Source: a virus. From it: a stretch of 21,981 nt of DNA. Of this stretch, positions 12,044-19,387 are shown one piece after another. The notes under the pieces are model-generated. The model ran no database searches. It saw nothing but the letters and a program-made list of their open reading frames with translations, and was not told the DNA's origin. The stretch's first letter is position 1, and every line of letters begins with the position of its first letter. The position numbers and the translations under genes were made by a program. The stretch covers positions 1-21,981 of the IMG/VR virus record IMGVR_UViG_3300029265_000079; one strand, 5' to 3'.

Positions 12044-14152
12044 TTATGAATGTTTAGATAAGCCTGCTTTATAGTTGTTGGTTATTTCTTTCTGAGTTAA
12101 GGCTATGTTATAGACCATAACCTCGTCTATCCTTTCAGAATAATATTGACTATTATTATATCTACCTATATCTAATATATTAGTACTATTAGGTATTGAG
12201 CCTGTTGTAGGTGTTGTTGTAGATAACACACCATCTATATATGTTTTAATATTCGCACCATCATAAGTACCTGCTATATTCACCCAACCAGATGTAGGTA
12301 TAGTGCCACTTTCCCCATTATTTGCTCCTATATAAAACTTAAATTTTGATGTTGTTTTAAGTAACATATAATCTTTTTCGGCATTCGTCCATTTAGCGAC
12401 TAAACCTTTATTGCTTTCCGTATTGGATTGAATCCAACATTGTACTGTAATAGCTGTTGTTGGATTTACCGTAGAATCATCAGCAACTTCACCGTAACCA
12501 CTCCCATCTAAATTGAATCCACCATCTCTTAACCTTAAAGCGTTACCTAAAATGTCTTTACCTAAATCGTTAGGTGCTTCTATTAAAGTGACCTCATTAG
12601 TTCCGTCTGGTGTACTCTTCGCCCAATCCATCATTCCCAATTGAGGGATAGTAGGTTGTTTGTCATCGTATGTAGCTCCTGTAATTGTTCCTGCGGACAC
12701 TTCTTTTACTGAGATGTTAGATATAGTAGCCGAAAAACCTGAACCACTACCTAAAAGATAAAGTTTCTCATCTAATGCTGCAGTTCCTGTTAGCGTAGTA
12801 GTTCCAACATTAGAAAACACAAGTTCAGAACCACCTGAGCCTAATACTACTTTTAAAGATGTTCCTGATGCTATACTATCTATTGTAACTGTAACAGAGT
12901 AAGATTTCGCTGCCGTTAAAGCACCTGTTTGAAATAATTGTCCTGTACCACCAGACTGTATTGCCGTACCATTTGCAATAGACCAACCTGCTCCCTTTGT
13001 CCAATTACTATCTGTAGCAAAATTTCCATTAACCACTTCCTCCGAACCAAGAGGAGTTGCACTATCGTAAGCAATCGAACCGCTACCCTCAGACAAAGCG
13101 TAGTACCCTTTTAAATTAGATAAAGCAATACTTGATGCTGAATTGTTAAATACTAAGTTGTTTGGATTTGCATAGTCGTAAGCTGCATCGTCTGAATTCC
13201 AAGCTTCGTTGTAGATTTGGAAGTCGGATACAGTTCCATTAACCATATACTGAGTTGTATTATAACCTGACATTAATCTACTAACTTTAAGGTTGGTTGT
13301 ACTAGGTGTAATTGTATCTATTAAATCACTATTAACATACAAACTTATAGTAGTTCCATTACTAGCGAATACCAATCTTCTAGCTTCTGACTCATCATCA
13401 CTATAGCCTGAGTAATCAAACTCATTGTAAGTAGAGTCTAAACTCCTAAAGAAAACCTTTCCATTCGAAGATTTAAGTCCTATATTTTGAAATGAACCAT
13501 CACCTAACATAAACGCATTACCACTAGCTATATAATCACTCAACCACATTGTACAAGTCCAAATAGCACCATTACTATTTATATCAGAGCCGAAATCAAC
13601 ATAATCGTTTCCGTTACAACTCAAAGCCTTACCAGTAAATAACTTAGCGTTGTTCGTGTTGGTTGATTTGTCTGGGATGAATTGGGCTACCTCTTTTACT
13701 GAGATGTTTGAGATTGAAAAAGCCCCCGTCCAATTACCCCACATATTAAACTCAGAAGTGCTTGTTGTAGGGGTTATAACGAACGAATTATATCCTTGAT
13801 TGTATGACGTAAACGCTTTTAGCTCGTTAAGACCTCCTGCCGTTCCTAAGAACCCTACTTCTCCTGTTCCTTCGTAGTCAAACGATACCTTATAGGATTT
13901 AGAAGATAATAAAACTTTTGATTGGTAAAACGCTTTCGATGATGTGTTGTTAAATATAGCACGCCCCCCGCTTATACTCCAATAGTTAATATCGTAAGTC
14001 CAGTCAGAATCAGTAGCGAAATCCCCATTAACCACCAACTCAACCCCTAAGACATCAGCCTTAGTAAAGCCAAGCCACATCTGGAGGTTCTTTGTTACGA
14101 CGCCCAACCTTCTAGCTAAAGCACCTATTGAATTCTGTATGAGATTAATCAT
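12044..14152 (-). CDS. Large LamG-domain adhesin, likely receptor-binding
   Basis: A 702-residue protein built of duplicated modules. A short N-terminus (1-37) probably anchors it. A carbohydrate-binding-like module starting VVNGDFATDSDW and ending ISNISVKEV covers about 38-155. A LamG-like jelly-roll domain covers 172-330 (GNDYVDFGSD, SLYVNSDLIDT, DFQIYNEAW). A second copy of the first module (VVNGNFATDSNW to ISNISVKEV) covers about 371-487. A clear concanavalin-like LamG domain fills 545-698 (GGFNLDGSGYGEVADDS, VNIAGTYDG, IDEVMVYNIALT). Such proteins bind surface polysaccharides or proteins. It follows the small spike-base-like gene by three bases, so the two may form one head spike or fibre. 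Confidence 0.85.
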   Translation of the reverse strand: MINLIQNSIGALARRLGVVTKNLQMWLGFTKADVLGVELVVNGDFATDSDWTYDINYWSISGGRAIFNNTSSKAFYQSKVLLSSKSYKVSFDYEGTGEVGFLGTAGGLNELKAFTSYNQGYNSFVITPTTSTSEFNMWGNWTGAFSISNISVKEVAQFIPDKSTNTNNAKLFTGKALSCNGNDYVDFGSDINSNGAIWTCTMWLSDYIASGNAFMLGDGSFQNIGLKSSNGKVFFRSLDSTYNEFDYSGYSDDESEARRLVFASNGTTISLYVNSDLIDTITPSTTNLKVSRLMSGYNTTQYMVNGTVSDFQIYNEAWNSDDAAYDYANPNNLVFNNSASSIALSNLKGYYALSEGSGSIAYDSATPLGSEEVVNGNFATDSNWTKGAGWSIANGTAIQSGGTGQLFQTGALTAAKSYSVTVTIDSIASGTSLKVVLGSGGSELVFSNVGTTTLTGTAALDEKLYLLGSGSGFSATISNISVKEVSAGTITGATYDDKQPTIPQLGMMDWAKSTPDGTNEVTLIEAPNDLGKDILGNALRLRDGGFNLDGSGYGEVADDSTVNPTTAITVQCWIQSNTESNKGLVAKWTNAEKDYMLLKTTSKFKFYIGANNGESGTIPTSGWVNIAGTYDGANIKTYIDGVLSTTTPTTGSIPNSTNILDIGRYNNSQYYSERIDEVMVYNIALTQKEITNNYKAGLSKHS

Positions 14153-14155
14153 ACC

Positions 14156-14413
14156 TTAAAATATAGCTACTATGTCCGTTGCAGTTGTATTCGTTGCATT
14201 AACTCTCTCTACCTGAATTGGTAAAAATGATCCATCTGCAATATTTTTTAACAAGAGCCTTGAACCGCCAAGAGTAACAACGTCAATATTACCTCCAACT
14301 CCTACAAATAAGGTTGCAGGTGTGTTCGCGTTAGAACCTGTTATATCTGTTGAATCGCTAGGTGTAACAACTACTCCTGTTGTTCCTTGTCGTACTACTA
14401 AATTTGTTGGCAT
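14156..14413 (-). CDS. Small structural protein resembling spike-base proteins
   Basis: An 85-residue protein with the pattern VTPSDSTDIT, TPATLFVGVGGNIDVVTLGG, FLPIQVERVNATNTTATDIV and AIF. The end (LP..V.RV.ATGTTA.DIVA) closely resembles the family of small phage and gene-transfer-agent proteins that includes the spike base protein Rcc01079 of Rhodobacter. Those form the foot of head spikes that hold adhesins. The downstream LamG adhesin gene fits that picture. It is the first gene beyond the plus-strand gene, and its leader carries a 20-base sequence that is also found before the scaffold gene. The family assignment is from memory of the pattern. Confidence 0.7.
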   Translation of the reverse strand: MPTNLVVRQGTTGVVVTPSDSTDITGSNANTPATLFVGVGGNIDVVTLGGSRLLLKNIADGSFLPIQVERVNATNTTATDIVAIF

Positions 14414-14422
14414 AATATATGT

Positions 14423-14442
14423 TTCTTTTATATAAATATAAA
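14423..14442 (-). repeat. 20-base leader repeat before the spike-base gene (copy 1)
   Basis: The plus-strand sequence TTTCTTTTATATAAATATAA occurs here and again, with no mismatch, at 16998-17017. In both cases it lies 5-10 bases before the ATG of a highly expressed structural gene on the minus strand. In leftward RNA it reads as an AU-rich segment ending in AAAAGAAA. It may help initiation of translation or be part of a late promoter. Confidence 0.6.
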
Positions 14443-14467
14443 TAAACTTGTTTTGTTTTTCTTTTTA

Positions 14468-14498
14468 TTTGGTAATGTCGAAAAGTTGTCTATCTTTG
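14468..14498 (+). promoter_or_regulatory. Consensus Bacteroidota promoter of the single plus-strand gene
   Basis: TTTG (14468-14471) and TATCTTTG (14491-14498) are separated by 19 bases, a full match to the Bacteroidota consensus TTTG, 19-21 bases, TAnnTTTG. Transcription should begin near 14504, about 15 bases before the ATG at 14519. It would be read by the unmodified host RNA polymerase and so could act at any stage. Confidence 0.88.
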
Positions 14499-14518
14499 TA
14501 GGAAACAAAAAACAAAAC

Positions 14519-14815
14519 ATGGAATTGATACAATTTAAAAACAGTGAAGAAAGGGCTTCAATGATATACGAACTTAAAGATGTGTTAAATCTTAAAGCTA
14601 ATTTTGAGACTTTTAATGATAGCGTATTTTCTTACTACCTACAAGTGGAGGACTTAAACTATGAATTTAATTTTATCGTAGATGATTTTTTATTTAAAGA
14701 AATGACTGTACAAGATATTCTAGACTTGAAAGATGTCGGGTACTTTAGTAGTACTATAAGGTCTGAGATGTATAGTGAAGTAAAAGGTACTAAAACTTTT
14801 AGGTTAATACCTTAA
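14519..14815 (+). CDS. Lone opposite-strand small acidic protein, moron-like
   Basis: A 98-residue protein (MELIQFKNSEERASMIYELK, DVLNLKANFETFNDSVFSYY, LQVEDLNYEFNFIVDDFLFK, EMTVQDILDLKDVGYFSSTI and a basic end). It is acidic in the centre, with alternating strands and helices, and has no membrane segment, HTH or recognised motif. It is the only gene on the plus strand, with its own host-type promoter and a terminator at its end, the layout of a moron inserted between late units. The frame could extend upstream to a TTG at 14453, but the promoter -7 element lies inside that extension, so the ATG at 14519 is chosen. Candidate roles are superinfection exclusion, antirepression or anti-defence, none proven. 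Confidence 0.82.
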   Translation: MELIQFKNSEERASMIYELKDVLNLKANFETFNDSVFSYYLQVEDLNYEFNFIVDDFLFKEMTVQDILDLKDVGYFSSTIRSEMYSEVKGTKTFRLIP

Positions 14816-14823
14816 AAATTAAG

Positions 14824-14856
14824 CACAAAAAAAGCCCCTACTTACGCAGGGGCTTT
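14824..14856. terminator. Bidirectional intrinsic terminator
   Basis: AAAGCCCCT (14831-14839) and AGGGGCTTT (14848-14856) form a perfect 9-bp stem around an eight-base loop. In leftward RNA the stem is followed by a run of U (seven A at 14827-14833 on the plus strand, partly shared with the stem), a strong terminator for the capsid unit. In rightward RNA a shorter UUU tail follows, which suits the end of the lone gene at 14815. It thus closes two converging transcripts. Confidence 0.9.
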
Positions 14857-14875
14857 ATATTAAAGTATTATTTAT

Positions 14876-15454
14876 TTACGAAGTTACTATCGTTGGTCTG
14901 TTTCCAGAAGTTGTCAACCCTCCGAAAATAGTATCAGCTACAACTCCAGAAGGTGCTACTGACATTGCTGCTCGTTGCTCTCTACCCACTAAAGTTAAAT
15001 TGTAACCGCTCATATCACCGAACGCTTTCCCCCTTCCAACGTTACCACCTGTTATGGTCATACCATTATAAGCACCTGCTAAGTATAAATCACCAAAGCC
15101 TGTTGTTTCATTAATATTATTATCTTCAACAAAGATTTGGAATCTACCTTGTGCTAACAATTTAAGATTCTTTAACGCATCTTTTGAAAGATTTGGTAAA
15201 GCTAAATTAATTGTTTGCTCGTAGAATACTGTGCCATTCTCTTCGGATACTGTAATTGCTTCATCAAAATCAGAAGACTGTGGATTTAGATCGTACTTAT
15301 AAGCTGAACTAGTAGCCCCCAAGTCATCTAATTCACCATCAGCATCTATCGTGTAAGCACCCATTACATTGTTGTTCACAAAGTATATGTTCCTGATACC
15401 TCCAATACTATCTCGAGATTCTAAAGCTCTCCCATTTGCTATTAAACTTGGCAT
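14876..15454 (-). CDS. Tail-tube-like structural protein
   Basis: A 192-residue protein starting MPSLIANGRALESRDSIGGI followed by RNIYFVNNN. Further blocks are AYKYDLNPQSS, ENGTVFYEQTINLALPNLSK, a short helix DALKNLKLLAQGRFQIFVED and GMTITGGNVGRGKAFGDMSG then YNLTLVGREQ. I know this overall layout from structural proteins of flavobacterial phages; the pattern of strands with EQ.L.L.L...S and a central helix is compatible with a tail tube (major tail) protein. The gene follows the capsid gene and is the last before the terminator at 14824-14856. If it is the tube protein, it would be one of the most abundant virion proteins. Confidence 0.65.
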   Translation of the reverse strand: MPSLIANGRALESRDSIGGIRNIYFVNNNVMGAYTIDADGELDDLGATSSAYKYDLNPQSSDFDEAITVSEENGTVFYEQTINLALPNLSKDALKNLKLLAQGRFQIFVEDNNINETTGFGDLYLAGAYNGMTITGGNVGRGKAFGDMSGYNLTLVGREQRAAMSVAPSGVVADTIFGGLTTSGNRPTIVTS

Positions 15455-15474
15455 ATTTTTTTATTTTTTAAATA

Positions 15475-15498
15475 AGAGGGAGTAATTAAACCCCCTCT
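15475..15498 (-). other. Hairpin after the capsid gene without a T run
   Basis: AGAGGG (15475-15480) and CCCTCT (15493-15498) form a 6-bp GC-rich stem with a 12-base loop, 10 bases past the capsid stop. In leftward RNA it is followed by an A-rich, not a U-rich, stretch leading to the next ATG, so it is unlikely to terminate transcription. A stabiliser that protects the 3' end of capsid mRNA or modulates the level of the next gene is a possible role. Confidence 0.55.
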
Positions 15499-15507
15499 AA
15501 TTGTTAA

Positions 15508-16401
15508 TTATGCGTATAAAACAACATCTGAACCAGTTGCAAAACCTACACCAGCATTCCACTTCATCACCAATCTTACGTTATCTGAACCGTCATTCTC
15601 AGTCATATCAATAACTTTAACTTCTGTTAAGTTATTCACTAAATCAGTTGCAAAGAACAAGTTAGACTTACGTGCTGCAATCATTTTGTTTGCAGACATT
15701 CCAGGACATAGAATCAATTTAGTACCTTCAAAATTAGCTTCACTTACTCCAACATGGAATTGATCTTGGTAACCTAAAGCCGCTTGTGCAGAAATGTAGA
15801 ATTTCATTGCAGCCGTTCCGATATAGATACCTAAATCTTCCTGACCATAATTAGCGTCTAATATTGCATCTCTTACTTTCCCTAATTCTGCAACAATGTT
15901 AGCTGCTGATAAAGTAGTTCCTGTTACATCAACAACAGTAGAATCTGCTGCTGCTAAAACTTCGAAACCATCAAACTCACCAGAGTTACCTGTTGCACCT
16001 GCCCAGATTGATTTCTCATTCTCTTGACCAACTAACGCTCCTGCGTGACCTATAATATACTCTTGGAAGTTAGCAGGTAAAGTACCATCTGTACCAACTC
16101 TCATAGAAGCACCTGCATAAGTACTAAGCCAATCTTTTTTACACATCTGCTTGTTTAGTCCGAAATTGTCAGGAGCTAAAGACTTTTCAATGTAAGTAAT
16201 ATCACCTGCATCTGTAAAGTCACAAGTTGCATCAACTACGGACGAAGCCGATAAGTCAAAAGACTTTAGATTTACTTTGAATGCTACATTAGGAAGCAAA
16301 GTGATGTTTCCTTTTGCCAATGTTTCACCACTTAATAGTGATGCTGAAATAAAGCCTGCTGCCTCTTGACCAACATATACTTTAGTTAACGAATCTGCCA
16401 T
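15508..16401 (-). CDS. Major capsid protein
   Basis: A 297-residue protein that fits the size, composition and position of a major capsid protein of Bacteroidota phages: MADSLTKVYVGQEAAGFISA at the start, a middle with DAGDITYIEKSLAPDNFGLN and KKDWLSTYAGASMRVGT, a GQENEKSIWAGATGNSGEFDG segment and a C-terminal part IYIGTAAMKFYISAQAALGY, VKWNAGVGFATGSDVVLYA-like end. The order protease, scaffold, capsid immediately upstream supports it strongly. The HK97 fold is likely but is not proven by motif. Codon usage and AT-rich leader are like its neighbours. It is followed by a hairpin that may stabilise its mRNA. Confidence 0.85.
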   Translation of the reverse strand: MADSLTKVYVGQEAAGFISASLLSGETLAKGNITLLPNVAFKVNLKSFDLSASSVVDATCDFTDAGDITYIEKSLAPDNFGLNKQMCKKDWLSTYAGASMRVGTDGTLPANFQEYIIGHAGALVGQENEKSIWAGATGNSGEFDGFEVLAAADSTVVDVTGTTLSAANIVAELGKVRDAILDANYGQEDLGIYIGTAAMKFYISAQAALGYQDQFHVGVSEANFEGTKLILCPGMSANKMIAARKSNLFFATDLVNNLTEVKVIDMTENDGSDNVRLVMKWNAGVGFATGSDVVLYA

Positions 16402-16410
16402 AATCTTTTT

Positions 16411-16992
16411 TTAATTTCTGTTATTAATTGAATATTGTACTCGCTCAACTGAGCTTAATTTACTGTATTGTAAAGGCGTTAATTCTACCTTCTTAAAATT
16501 ACCTTCTGGATTTGAAACGATGCCCTCACCGACCGCACTAAACTCTTCAACTTTCTTAGCATCTTCTACTGCTTTTACTTTTAAAGAATCGAACTCAGTT
16601 TTAATTGCTGCGAATTCGCTTACTAGTTTCTCCAACATTCCAACCGCTTCAACTAAAGCTTGCTTAGAATTGTCTTGCGACATATCCTCTTCGACTGGTT
16701 CATCTTCTTTCTTTTCTTCGGCTGCTTTGATTTCGGCAATAACACCTTCTTCAGTTACAACCAATAAAGAACCATCAGCTAAAGCATATTCACCAATAGG
16801 TAGAGGTTGCTTTTCTTCTTCGACCATAATAAAGACTGCTGAACCTGCTTCTAAAGCGTCAGCACTAACAATAGTACCATCCTCTAAAGCGATTTCTTCA
16901 AACTTCATCTGCTCCTTTGCTTCTTCAAGTTCTACTGGTGTAGGTTCTTCAACCATGCCAAGCAAAACCTTAATCTTTTTTAATGTTTCCAT
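16411..16992 (-). CDS. Scaffold-like head assembly protein
   Basis: A 193-residue acidic protein rich in Glu, Ala and Lys. Residues 30-90 contain a beta-rich module with repeated DGT/DGS turns (ALEDGTIVSADALEAGSAVF, then PIGEYALADGSLLVVTEEGV), typical of scaffold or protease-associated proteins of related phages. Residues 110-150 form a coiled coil (LVEAVGMLEKLVSEFAAIKT, EFDSLKVKAVEDAKKVEEF). The place between prohead protease and capsid genes is the usual site of a scaffold, which guides capsid assembly and is then cleaved. The ATG is preceded by the 20-base leader repeat at 16998-17017. Confidence 0.78.
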   Translation of the reverse strand: METLKKIKVLLGMVEEPTPVELEEAKEQMKFEEIALEDGTIVSADALEAGSAVFIMVEEEKQPLPIGEYALADGSLLVVTEEGVIAEIKAAEEKKEDEPVEEDMSQDNSKQALVEAVGMLEKLVSEFAAIKTEFDSLKVKAVEDAKKVEEFSAVGEGIVSNPEGNFKKVELTPLQYSKLSSVERVQYSINNRN

Positions 16993-16997
16993 TTAGT

Positions 16998-17017
16998 TTT
17001 CTTTTATATAAATATAA
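16998..17017 (-). repeat. 20-base leader repeat before the scaffold gene (copy 2)
   Basis: Identical to 14423-14442 over 20 bases. It fills most of the 25-base gap between the protease stop and the scaffold ATG. In leftward RNA it ends AAAAGAAA about five bases before the start codon. See copy 1 for possible roles. Confidence 0.6.
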
Positions 17018-17611
17018 TTACTTTGCCTTTGTAGTCTTTTGGTCTTTCATAATAATCTGTCTAATAGCTTCTAAAGTAGAATCTTCACTCAGTTCCTGCT
17101 TCTTTTCGTTAAAGTAACCCTCAACGCTGAACCCTTTTACTACACCTTCCTTAATATAATTCTGCCATATATCTTCATTGTCTATCTTCATAGTAGCAAC
17201 CCAAGTGCCGACAGGATACTCTAATCCGAACGCTTGTGTCTTGTCTAATTTAGAATCCGCAACCAACCATGTTTCAATTGTAGTCACTCCGTTAATAGTT
17301 CGTGAATGGTCAAGCGTTGCATTCTGATGCTTAGAATTAACCATGTATAATTGGCTAACTCTTTTGACTGTTTCCTTTGAGAACCAACATTTAAACTTAT
17401 CGCCTTTCTCATCTAATCGCATAATTTCCAAGTCTGGGATCATAACCGCCCCCATCACTATTCGCTCATCAGAATCAACTGTTGCGAATGTTTGCTTGTC
17501 TTCTGCGAAATACATAAAGTTTTCTTCGGTGGCAGGTTTGTCGACTAGACTTATTGCGAATACTCCGAAATCATCTTCTTGTTCGTTGATAATAAATTCT
17601 ACTACTTTCAT
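17018..17611 (-). CDS. XkdF-like prohead serine protease
   Basis: A 197-residue protein that matches the XkdF/peptidase S78 type found in PBSX-like elements: it starts VVEFIINEQEDDFGVFAISL then VDKPATEENFM, and contains GAVMIPDLEIMRLDEKG, a YMVNSKHQNATLDHSRTING segment, WLVADSKLDKTQAFGLEYPV, GTWVATMKI and VKGFSVEGYFNEKK. The likely catalytic residues are S162 in GFSVEGYF and H102 (or H95) in HQNATLDH. The enzyme cleaves scaffold and capsid precursors during head maturation. The scaffold and capsid genes follow directly, and the preceding gene ends at the ATG (17613/17611), so it is in the same unit as the tape measure. Confidence 0.85.
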   Translation of the reverse strand: MKVVEFIINEQEDDFGVFAISLVDKPATEENFMYFAEDKQTFATVDSDERIVMGAVMIPDLEIMRLDEKGDKFKCWFSKETVKRVSQLYMVNSKHQNATLDHSRTINGVTTIETWLVADSKLDKTQAFGLEYPVGTWVATMKIDNEDIWQNYIKEGVVKGFSVEGYFNEKKQELSEDSTLEAIRQIIMKDQKTTKAK

Positions 17612-17612
17612 T

Positions 17613-19259
17613 TTATAGTGTTCTTTGGTTGTTAATATAGGCCTGTGCCTCTTGACTATCTGTTACTTCTTGACTAATTACATACGCTTGTAATGGTTGC
17701 TCTGCTTGGTTATTAATCGAACCTACAACGTCATCTAATCCAGTTGCAGCAGGAATTGAGGCCGCAATATTACCGCCTACTGAATTACCACTTGGAATAG
17801 TTCCGTTTGATCCACTACCTACATCAGTGCTGATTATTGTTTTTACATTCGCTAATCCTGTTGCTATAATAGCTGCTGCATTTATGAAACCAATTGGCGT
17901 TCCTGCTCCTGCTGCTAGTGCTTTCGTTGCTCCTAAGTATGTAGATATTGTAGCTTCACCAATTGCAAGAGCTTTGTTATCTCCTGCAAGTTTACCTAAT
18001 GAACCTGCAAGACTACCAACCGCTGATAATGTTGCATTATTGGTATCTTTAGTTGCTTGTACTTTTGCAACCTCTAAAGCCTTTTCTTTATCGGCTTGCG
18101 TTTTCTGAATTCCAATAATCTTATCGCTAAAGAATGCTTTTACATCCGCCTTAGCTTGTTCACTTGCTCCTAATCTTTCAAGCTCATCAAGTTGCTTTTG
18201 CTTCTCTCTTTCTACCGCTTGAAGTTCGCTCTCATCTCTTGCAAGCTTAAACTTATTGGTAATACCATCAATTGCAGTTTCTCGATCTTCTTCTACTTTT
18301 GCCAATCTATCAGACTCTGCTTGATCTTCTTCAATTTTTTTTGCTTGCTTAACCGCTTCGGCTTCATTTAATATCTTATCCGATTCTATCTTTGCATCAG
18401 TTCGTTCCTTTTCTTGTGCAACCGCTTCGGCATTGATACTTTTTTCAAACTCATTTACCTGAGTAACTACCTTTTTTCGTTGCTTTATTGATGCAGTTTC
18501 TAACTCAATCAAACGTATCTTTTCATCGTTTAATCGTTGCAAGTCTTCCTCTAAACTCTCACCTAAACCTACCTCTTCTTCTACTGCTGCAACTCTTCTT
18601 CTTTGTAGTTCTAGTTCTTTTTCGGTCGTTTCTTCTTCTAAAGCTAAAGCATCTTTTAAGGCTTGTAATCTTACTTCATTGCTTGCGGATTCATCTTCTG
18701 CTAACAATAAAGCTTTGGCAATCTCTTGATTTGTCTTAGCCTTTTCAATATTAAAGCCTCTCGTTGCATCTGTAATATCTTGAAGCTCACCTTTAAGCCT
18801 AATCGCAGCATCTACCTCAGAAACTATCTCATCAGCTATACCACTTAAAGCACCTTTTACATCTTCAGCTGCGCCTTTAAAATCACCTGAAAATACTTTA
18901 GCAATAGCCCCACCAATCTTACTAATACGATCAGTTAAAACTGAAATAGCTGCTCCTATTCCTGCGAATGCTTGCTCTAATAGTTCAGCCCCTTTTTTAG
19001 TCTGCGTGAAGTAAGCGACCAACGAACCAATCACAACCACAAACGCACCGATTCCAGTACTTATAAGCCCTGCCTTAATGCTTCCAAACATTAATTTTCC
19101 AGTAGCCTTAACCTTAACCATTGCACCTCTAACTGTGTTCATTGCTCCACTCATTAAAGTTGCCTCAGTCGTTGCTCCTTTAATTTCTTTAGACGTTCCT
19201 TTTACTACTTTAGATGCTTTGTCATTAGCTACTAAATCTAATACTACTTCTTCTGCCAT
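17613..19259 (-). CDS. Tail tape measure protein
   Basis: A 548-residue protein with an Ala/Lys-rich N-terminus, a membrane-like segment at 63-84 (AGLISTGIGAFVVVIGSLVA), a long coiled coil at about 165-400 with many Glu, Lys and Ala, and a second hydrophobic region at about 410-475 (VGSLAGSLGKLAG, YLGATKALAAGAGTPIGFIN, AAAIIATGLANVKTIIS). The C-terminus QPLQAYVISQEVTDSQEAQA is typical of these proteins. It sets tail length and is ejected into the cell envelope during DNA entry. At about 1.5 angstrom per residue the tail would be about 80 nm, a rule-of-thumb estimate. The order baseplate protein, small protein, tape measure is the reverse of the usual order. Confidence 0.85.
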   Translation of the reverse strand: MAEEVVLDLVANDKASKVVKGTSKEIKGATTEATLMSGAMNTVRGAMVKVKATGKLMFGSIKAGLISTGIGAFVVVIGSLVAYFTQTKKGAELLEQAFAGIGAAISVLTDRISKIGGAIAKVFSGDFKGAAEDVKGALSGIADEIVSEVDAAIRLKGELQDITDATRGFNIEKAKTNQEIAKALLLAEDESASNEVRLQALKDALALEEETTEKELELQRRRVAAVEEEVGLGESLEEDLQRLNDEKIRLIELETASIKQRKKVVTQVNEFEKSINAEAVAQEKERTDAKIESDKILNEAEAVKQAKKIEEDQAESDRLAKVEEDRETAIDGITNKFKLARDESELQAVEREKQKQLDELERLGASEQAKADVKAFFSDKIIGIQKTQADKEKALEVAKVQATKDTNNATLSAVGSLAGSLGKLAGDNKALAIGEATISTYLGATKALAAGAGTPIGFINAAAIIATGLANVKTIISTDVGSGSNGTIPSGNSVGGNIAASIPAATGLDDVVGSINNQAEQPLQAYVISQEVTDSQEAQAYINNQRTL

Positions 19260-19387
19260 AACTCTTTCAGTTGTTTATAAGCTTGTTTAATTGTCTTAGG
19301 ATATTCGTACTTGCCAAATGCAATTTCATTCTGTTTATTAGGTTTTATTTTGCCTTGACAAATACCTTTAATCACTTCGTTAATCAT
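19244..19387 (-). CDS. 47-residue protein between baseplate and tape measure genes
   Basis: An ATG at 19387 makes an ATGA overlap with the stop of the 754-residue gene and opens MINEVIKGICQGKIKPNKQN, EIAFGKYEYPKTIKQAYKQL and KELWQKK. A second ATG four codons upstream (19399) is possible. The end overlaps the tape measure start by 16 bases. The product is basic and helical. Small proteins directly before the tape measure often act as tape measure chaperones in other phages; this one is much shorter than those. Confidence 0.6.
   Translation of the reverse strand: MINEVIKGICQGKIKPNKQNEIAFGKYEYPKTIKQAYKQLKELWQKK

Noticed and set aside
12703-13710. Diversity-generating retroelement suggested by the near-repeat in the LamG gene
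   Set aside because: The two similar stretches are the two copies of the binding module itself; no reverse transcriptase or A-biased template repeat is present.
14453-14518. Upstream extension of the plus-strand gene from a TTG at 14453
   Set aside because: The consensus -7 element and the expected transcription start lie inside the extension, and the ATG at 14519 follows them at a normal distance.
14400-14530. Minus-strand Bacteroidota promoter for the spike-base unit
   Set aside because: No CAAAnnTA (reverse of TAnnTTTG) occurs on the plus strand here, so no such promoter can be claimed; read-through or a phage-specific promoter remains open.
16520-18739. Several long plus-strand frames opposite the scaffold, protease and tape measure genes (for example 16520-16996, 17827-18108 and 18488-18739)
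   Set aside because: They are antisense to well-supported genes and their Leu/Ser/Ala-rich translations are what the reverse of Glu/Lys/Ala-rich coiled-coil genes gives.
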